Shown here piece after piece: positions 61,748 to 64,000 of a stretch of 64,000 nucleotides of DNA; within the stretch, counting starts at the first letter, position 1, and the number at the start of each line of letters is the position of its first letter. The stretch is from Paenibacillus xylanilyticus. Its GTDB lineage: Bacteria > Bacillota > Bacilli > Paenibacillales > Paenibacillaceae. Position numbers and translations under genes: made by a program. Under the pieces are notes generated by a model, which made no database searches, had not been told where the DNA came from, and saw nothing but the letters and a program-made list of their open reading frames with translations. The stretch spans positions 2,181,001-2,245,000 of the forward strand of contig NZ_CP044310.1 in assembly GCF_009664365.1 (NCBI RefSeq), written 5' to 3'.

Positions 61748-63799
61748 ATGCTAACGAACGATACAGCTGTTGAAGTGCAGCAGAATGACACACGGATCCA
61801 AGTGAGTAACGAACATGTGAATCTGGAGATTCATCTTGAAAATGGTGAGGCTTCTTGCAATGATAACCGCTCTTGTCTTGTTAACCATTTCCGCAGTTCT
61901 TTTCGCTGGCAAGGTCGGGAATACAGCACGGAACACTACGAGAGACATGAGCTGAAAAGCCAGGAAGCCATTGTCCGGGAAGGATTCGGCAAAGGAGTGC
62001 ATTTGGTGATCCTGCACCAGTCGTCCAAGCTTCCCCAACTAGAACAGCATTTCTATGTATACGAGTCTGTACCATTTGTATTGGTACAGAGCACAATTCA
62101 AAGTGATAAAGAGATCAAGGTCAATCGCTTCGCGGTCGTTCAATCCAAGCAGGTATCACTTAACGCAGGAAATCAACAGGAAGAGCTCAGCATTCTGCGG
62201 ATTCCTTATGATAACGACAAATGGGTTCGATACACGGTTGTCAAACCTCCAGTGGATGTCGAAAGCTACGAAGCTGTAGTCGTTTTCGATCCGGATAGCC
62301 GCCGGGGAGTGATTCTGGGTTCACTCACGCATAAGGTATGGAAAACGGGAATCCGGTTTAAAAGCGAGAAGAGCGGCCACATCGAAGAGCTGGATCTCTA
62401 TGGCGGAGCTGTCAGTGAGCTGACCCGCGATTCCCAGCCGCATGGATATGTGAGAGGAAAAATCATTGAATCACCACTCGCATTCATCGGATTTTACGAA
62501 GATTATAGAGATGGACTCGAAGCTTACGGCCGTGCCAACACTTGGGTGGAGGCTCCACTGCCATGGAAGGGCGGCGTTCCGGTCGGCTGGAACAGCTGGT
62601 CTGCAGCGATGAGTACACTCGATTATGACTTGTATACGTCGACAAGTGATTTTTTGAAGAAGGAAGTGCAGTCTCTGGGTTTCCAGAACGAAGAGACCTT
62701 ATATATTAACTTTGATGCCTTCTGGGACAACTTTACACCTGAACAGATGAAAGATGCGCTGGACCGGGTACGGCAAAATGGACACAGGGCGGGTACCTAT
62801 TGGACACCATTTACATTCTGGGGGAGCCCGGAACAGTTCAGCCAAGTTGTGGAAGGGACCGATGGTCAGTATACCTACGGGGATATTCTGCTGAGAGACA
62901 TGGAAGGCGAGATTTTGCCCGATGTAGATGGCGGTTTGGCTATAGACCCGACACATCCCGGCAATCTGCTGAGAATGGACTGGTTTGCGAACAAATTCAT
63001 CTCGGAAGGATTCGAGTATATTAAGCTGGACTTCCTTGCACATGGCGCCCTTGAAGGACAGCATTACGACCCCGAGATCACAACAGGGATTGCAGCTTAT
63101 CGCCATGGCATGTTTTATTTACAGCAGAAGCTCTCACCTGAGGCCATTGGCCGCCCGTTCTTTATCAACCTGTCCATTGCGCCGATCTTTCCGTACGCCT
63201 TCGCCCACAGTCGCCGCATTTCCTGCGATGTCTTCGGTACGCTTCAGGATACGGAATACCTGTTAAACTCATTGACTCATGGCTGGTGGATGAACAATAC
63301 GCTGTATCGCTACAATGATCCGGACCATTCCGTGCTGTATAAGAGCTTCAACCAGGAAGCAACTGGCTGGCATGAAGGAAGAAGCCGTTTTACCGCCTCG
63401 GTGATTGCAGGTACCGTATTACTGCTCGGAGATGATTTCCGTCAGGCAGAGGCAGCGGAGCGTGCAAAAGACTGGCTTGCCAACAAGGAAATCATGAACA
63501 TCGCCCGGCTCGGCCGAACGTTCCGGCCGCTTGAAGGAGATTGCGGGAAGCAGGCATCGGACGTATTTGTACTGGAATCGCCTGACGACAAGAGTTTTTA
63601 TTTGGCCGTTTTCAATTTTGATGCTGCGAATGCCGCACATAGAACGGTTTCCCTGGAGAGAGCCGGACTGGATGCAAGTACGGTGTACAGTTATCAGGAT
63701 TTATGGGAAGGGGGACAAGGGGAAGCCATTGGCCACATGAGCATAACACTGGAACCAGCAGAGTCTAAAATATTCAGATTAACGGTGAAAAGAAGCTGA
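61748..63799 (+). CDS. GH36/GH27-like (clan GH-D) glycosidase, putative alpha-galactosidase
   Basis: A 683-residue cytoplasmic protein. An N-terminal beta-supersandwich (1-260) precedes a TIM barrel starting GGVPVGWNSWSAAMSTLDYD. Catalytic residues expected of clan GH-D are Asp428 in EYIKLDFLAHGAL (nucleophile) and Asp494 in RRISCDVFGTL (acid/base). A C-terminal beta domain follows. It is unlike typical GH36 raffinose-active enzymes, so specificity may be unusual. The ATG at 61748 is 6 nt after AGGAGG. It sits between two GH95 genes. Confidence 0.85.
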   Translation: MLTNDTAVEVQQNDTRIQVSNEHVNLEIHLENGEASCNDNRSCLVNHFRSSFRWQGREYSTEHYERHELKSQEAIVREGFGKGVHLVILHQSSKLPQLEQHFYVYESVPFVLVQSTIQSDKEIKVNRFAVVQSKQVSLNAGNQQEELSILRIPYDNDKWVRYTVVKPPVDVESYEAVVVFDPDSRRGVILGSLTHKVWKTGIRFKSEKSGHIEELDLYGGAVSELTRDSQPHGYVRGKIIESPLAFIGFYEDYRDGLEAYGRANTWVEAPLPWKGGVPVGWNSWSAAMSTLDYDLYTSTSDFLKKEVQSLGFQNEETLYINFDAFWDNFTPEQMKDALDRVRQNGHRAGTYWTPFTFWGSPEQFSQVVEGTDGQYTYGDILLRDMEGEILPDVDGGLAIDPTHPGNLLRMDWFANKFISEGFEYIKLDFLAHGALEGQHYDPEITTGIAAYRHGMFYLQQKLSPEAIGRPFFINLSIAPIFPYAFAHSRRISCDVFGTLQDTEYLLNSLTHGWWMNNTLYRYNDPDHSVLYKSFNQEATGWHEGRSRFTASVIAGTVLLLGDDFRQAEAAERAKDWLANKEIMNIARLGRTFRPLEGDCGKQASDVFVLESPDDKSFYLAVFNFDAANAAHRTVSLERAGLDASTVYSYQDLWEGGQGEAIGHMSITLEPAESKIFRLTVKRS

Positions 63800-63822
63800 C
63801 AATCTGCATCAACCTATAAGAG

Positions 63823-63857
63823 GCGCGCTTATGTTGGACACAGACAGCGCGCTTTAT
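63823..63857 (+). terminator. Terminator after the GH-D gene
   Basis: GCGCGCT / AGCGCGC stem with a 16-nt loop and a TTTATTTTGTTTT tail. Confidence 0.7.
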
Positions 63858-63910
63858 TTTGTTTTCGGCGATTATAGATTAGATAACCCATTTGAACAGG
63901 AGGGCGTGAA

Positions 63911-64000
63911 ATGGACGATTTTACATTATGGTACTCGACCCCAGCAGTGAATTGGCATCAAGGATTGCCGCTCGGGAACGGAAGAATGGGAGCTGTGGTC
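63911..64000 (+). CDS. Second GH95 family glycosidase (N-terminus, truncated by window edge)
   Basis: Thirty codons are visible: MDDFTLWYSTPAVNWHQGLP then LGNGRMGAVV. The LWYSTPA...W.QGLPLGNGRMGA pattern is the GH95 N-terminus, diverged from the GH95 protein at 59211. ATG start behind AGGAGGG. The catalytic domain is outside the window, so the two enzymes cannot be compared for specificity. Confidence 0.8.
   Translation, partial: MDDFTLWYSTPAVNWHQGLPLGNGRMGAVV

Overview
The window reads as chromosomal DNA of a Gram-positive, spore-forming firmicute, most likely Paenibacillus. The grounds are moderate GC, strong AGGAGG-type ribosome binding sites, frequent TTG/GTG starts, an S-layer-homology (SLH) anchored glycosidase, LplB/LplC/lipoprotein-type ABC sugar importers with a membrane-bound AraC regulator, and Bacillales families such as YtpB, YugP, YkvI, YitT, DUF309 and DUF1499. 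The assignment comes from gene content only; no database search was possible.

1-15.6 kb is housekeeping and transport: an M42 peptidase (cut by the left edge), LapA-like protein, oligoendopeptidase F with a second in-frame start that would add a signal peptide, a cold-shock protein, MFS and two MATE/MOP-type exporters, a C35 terpene synthase of the YtpB family, phosphofructokinase, a DUF4015 glycosidase-like protein, YitT, the RNA helicase CshA and a DUF624 protein. A structured RNA that I interpret as 6S RNA lies at about 15.7-15.9 kb.

16-34 kb holds DUF1499, thiol peroxidase, rhomboid protease, a LysR regulator, YugP with a MerR regulator, and an ammonium transporter operon with a perfect GlnR/TnrA box. 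That operon continues into a GlnD-like nucleotidyltransferase and a DnaQ-like exonuclease. Then come a JAMM peptidase, a TlpA-type thioredoxin, citramalate synthase, DNA polymerase IV, ferredoxin, an L,D-transpeptidase, dihydroorotate dehydrogenase, a small alarmone synthetase with a DUF309 protein, and a second membrane thioredoxin. Two tiny membrane proteins (35 and 45 aa) also lie here.

34-48 kb has two paralogous RsmF-type rRNA m5C methyltransferases, an RsuA/RluB pseudouridine synthase, a GC-rich ~75-bp tandem hairpin repeat ending in a G-quadruplex motif, a HAD phosphatase, an acidic protein made of three related domains, and a glycosyltransferase. The transcription terminator of that glycosyltransferase has been split by a complete IS3-family element (1291 bp, AAA target duplication, A_AAA_AAG frameshift site). 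YkvI, xanthine phosphoribosyltransferase, small proteins and an NlpC/P60 cell-wall hydrolase under a c-di-AMP (ydaO) riboswitch follow, then tRNA-Leu(CAG).

48.6-64 kb is one carbohydrate-utilisation locus: a secreted, SLH-anchored GH27 enzyme, a membrane AraC-type regulator, two ABC permeases and a lipoprotein binding protein, an intracellular GH95 enzyme, a GH36/GH27-like enzyme and the start of a second GH95 enzyme. The GH27 gene and the ABC operon share a ~128-bp upstream module with repeated TGTAC half-sites and a cre-like box. This suggests coordinated induction by the regulator encoded between them, plus CcpA catabolite control. The enzyme set points to a glycan with terminal alpha-L-fucose or L-galactose and alpha-galactose (or beta-L-arabinopyranose).
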